A stretch of DNA of 64,000 nucleotides from Acidobacteriota bacterium. GTDB taxonomy: Bacteria; Acidobacteriota; Thermoanaerobaculia; Multivoradales; JBCCEF01. Below the pieces are notes generated by a model. That model saw only the letters and a program-made list of their open reading frames with translations. It was not told the origin of the DNA and did not search any database. Positions within the stretch are counted from its first letter, which is position 1, and every line of letters starts with the position of its first letter. Below are positions 63,620 to 64,000 of the stretch, one piece after another. Location: positions 23,776 through 87,775 of the forward strand of contig JBCCEF010000021.1 of NCBI GenBank assembly GCA_039030395.1. Reading direction: 5' to 3'. Made by a program: the position numbers and the translations under genes.

Positions 63620-64000
63620 CACCTGCTTGGCGATCACCAGCGACTGGATTTCGGTAGTGCCCTCATAGATCCGGAGCGCCCGGACGGAGCGGTAGAGGAG
63701 GTCCACCGGGTGGTCGTCCACCACCCCGCGGCCGCCCAAGATCTGCACCGCGTCGTCCACAATGCGCTGCGCCGCTTCGGTGGCGAAGGACTTCGCCATC
63801 GCCGCTTCCAGAGTCACCCGCTCGGCTCCGGCGTCGGCCGCCGCGGCGGCGCGGTAGGTGAGCAGGCGAGCGGCGGTGAGGTCCGTCGCCATGCGGGCGA
63901 TCTTCTGCTGGATGAGTTGAAAATCCGCCAGCGGCTTTCCGAATTGCCTTCGCGCCTTGGCGTGGGAGAGGGCCTCATCGAGGGCCCGGGTCGCCATACC
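63605..64000 (-). CDS. Acyl-CoA dehydrogenase, C-terminal part (truncated by window edge)
   Basis: The last 131 residues of an acyl-CoA dehydrogenase; the frame is open at base 64000, so the first visible Met (63997) is internal. Features of the C-terminal helical domain: '[20 protein letters not shown]', '[16 protein letters not shown]', '[20 protein letters not shown]', '[20 protein letters not shown]' and '[18 protein letters not shown]'. The 'YEGTTEIQ' block lines the FAD and active site. The catalytic Glu usually found in that region ('YEG') is present as Glu in 'IYEGTTE'. It oxidises an acyl-CoA to enoyl-CoA; chain specificity is unknown. Confidence 0.9.
   Translation of the reverse strand, partial: GMATRALDEALSHAKARRQFGKPLADFQLIQQKIARMATDLTAARLLTYRAAAAADAGAERVTLEAAMAKSFATEAAQRIVDDAVQILGGRGVVDDHPVDLLYRSVRALRIYEGTTEIQSLVIAKQVLAGC

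Overview
The window is high-GC bacterial DNA from a Gram-negative lineage. It encodes secreted and outer-membrane-type proteins, a lipoprotein, a PATAN-domain response regulator and a secreted sugar dehydrogenase ending in an 'FADGFESG'-type C-terminus. I lean towards Acidobacteriota (Thermoanaerobaculia-like) or a related group, but no phylogenetic marker here settles it. Most genes are tightly packed, often with ATGA or GTGA stop/start overlaps.

Layout. 0-2.8 kb: a Fis-type HTH tail, a response regulator with a PATAN (DUF4388) domain and two small accessory proteins. 2.8-8.3 kb: a self-contained phototrophy operon of microbial rhodopsin (D-T-K motif), phytoene desaturase, phytoene synthase, lycopene cyclase and Blh-type carotene dioxygenase, i.e. 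opsin plus the steps from GGPP to retinal. 9.7-15.5 kb: a very large secreted multicopper oxidase followed by a Sco-cytochrome c-PCuAC triple fusion, a copper-handling pair. 15.6-17.7 kb: two CBS-domain proteins and small unknowns. 17.8-21.0 kb: a Septu-like (PtuA/PtuB) putative defence pair in which the ATPase carries its own N-terminal HNH domain and is followed by a second HNH protein.

21.1-43.6 kb: one long leftward operon. It encodes two small Lys-rich proteins, an ABC1/UbiB kinase, a fatty-acyl-AMP ligase, a stand-alone ACP, a 3,873-residue PKS-NRPS (KS-AT-DH-KR-ACP-Cy-A-PCP-Cy-PCP-E-like), a saccharopine-dehydrogenase-like reductase, two methyltransferases and three alpha/beta hydrolases. 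The A-domain code read from the sequence (DLHNMSLIWK) is close to the cysteine codes of pyochelin and yersiniabactin synthetases. The predicted product is an acyl chain extended by one C2 unit and carrying two thiazoline-type rings.

43.7-49.3 kb: directly upstream and on the same strand is a putative RiPP operon. Two tandem precursor peptides (47 and 52 aa, missed by ordinary gene-length cut-offs) share a leader ending in AVAGG and a core starting TCNTCYSSYEPE. They are followed by two HExxH proteins resembling alpha-ketoglutarate-dependent peptide beta-hydroxylases, an aldo/keto reductase and a family 2 glycosyltransferase. A perfect TTGACA-N17-TATAAT promoter precedes the precursors, and a near-perfect one (TTGACA-N17-TAAAAT) precedes the PKS-NRPS operon. 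These two biosynthetic systems are the most novel content of the window.

49.5-64 kb: a RadC/excisionase-like remnant near a tRNA-Thr, msrA, a TPR/SGNH protein, a small Cys-rich secreted protein, a thioesterase paired with a salicylyl-CoA-hydroxylase/OYE fusion, an SRPBCC protein, a lipoprotein, a sorbosone-dehydrogenase-like protein, creD, an FMN reductase and the end of an acyl-CoA dehydrogenase. A structured intergenic repeat occurs at 13.75 kb and, inverted, at 63.4 kb.
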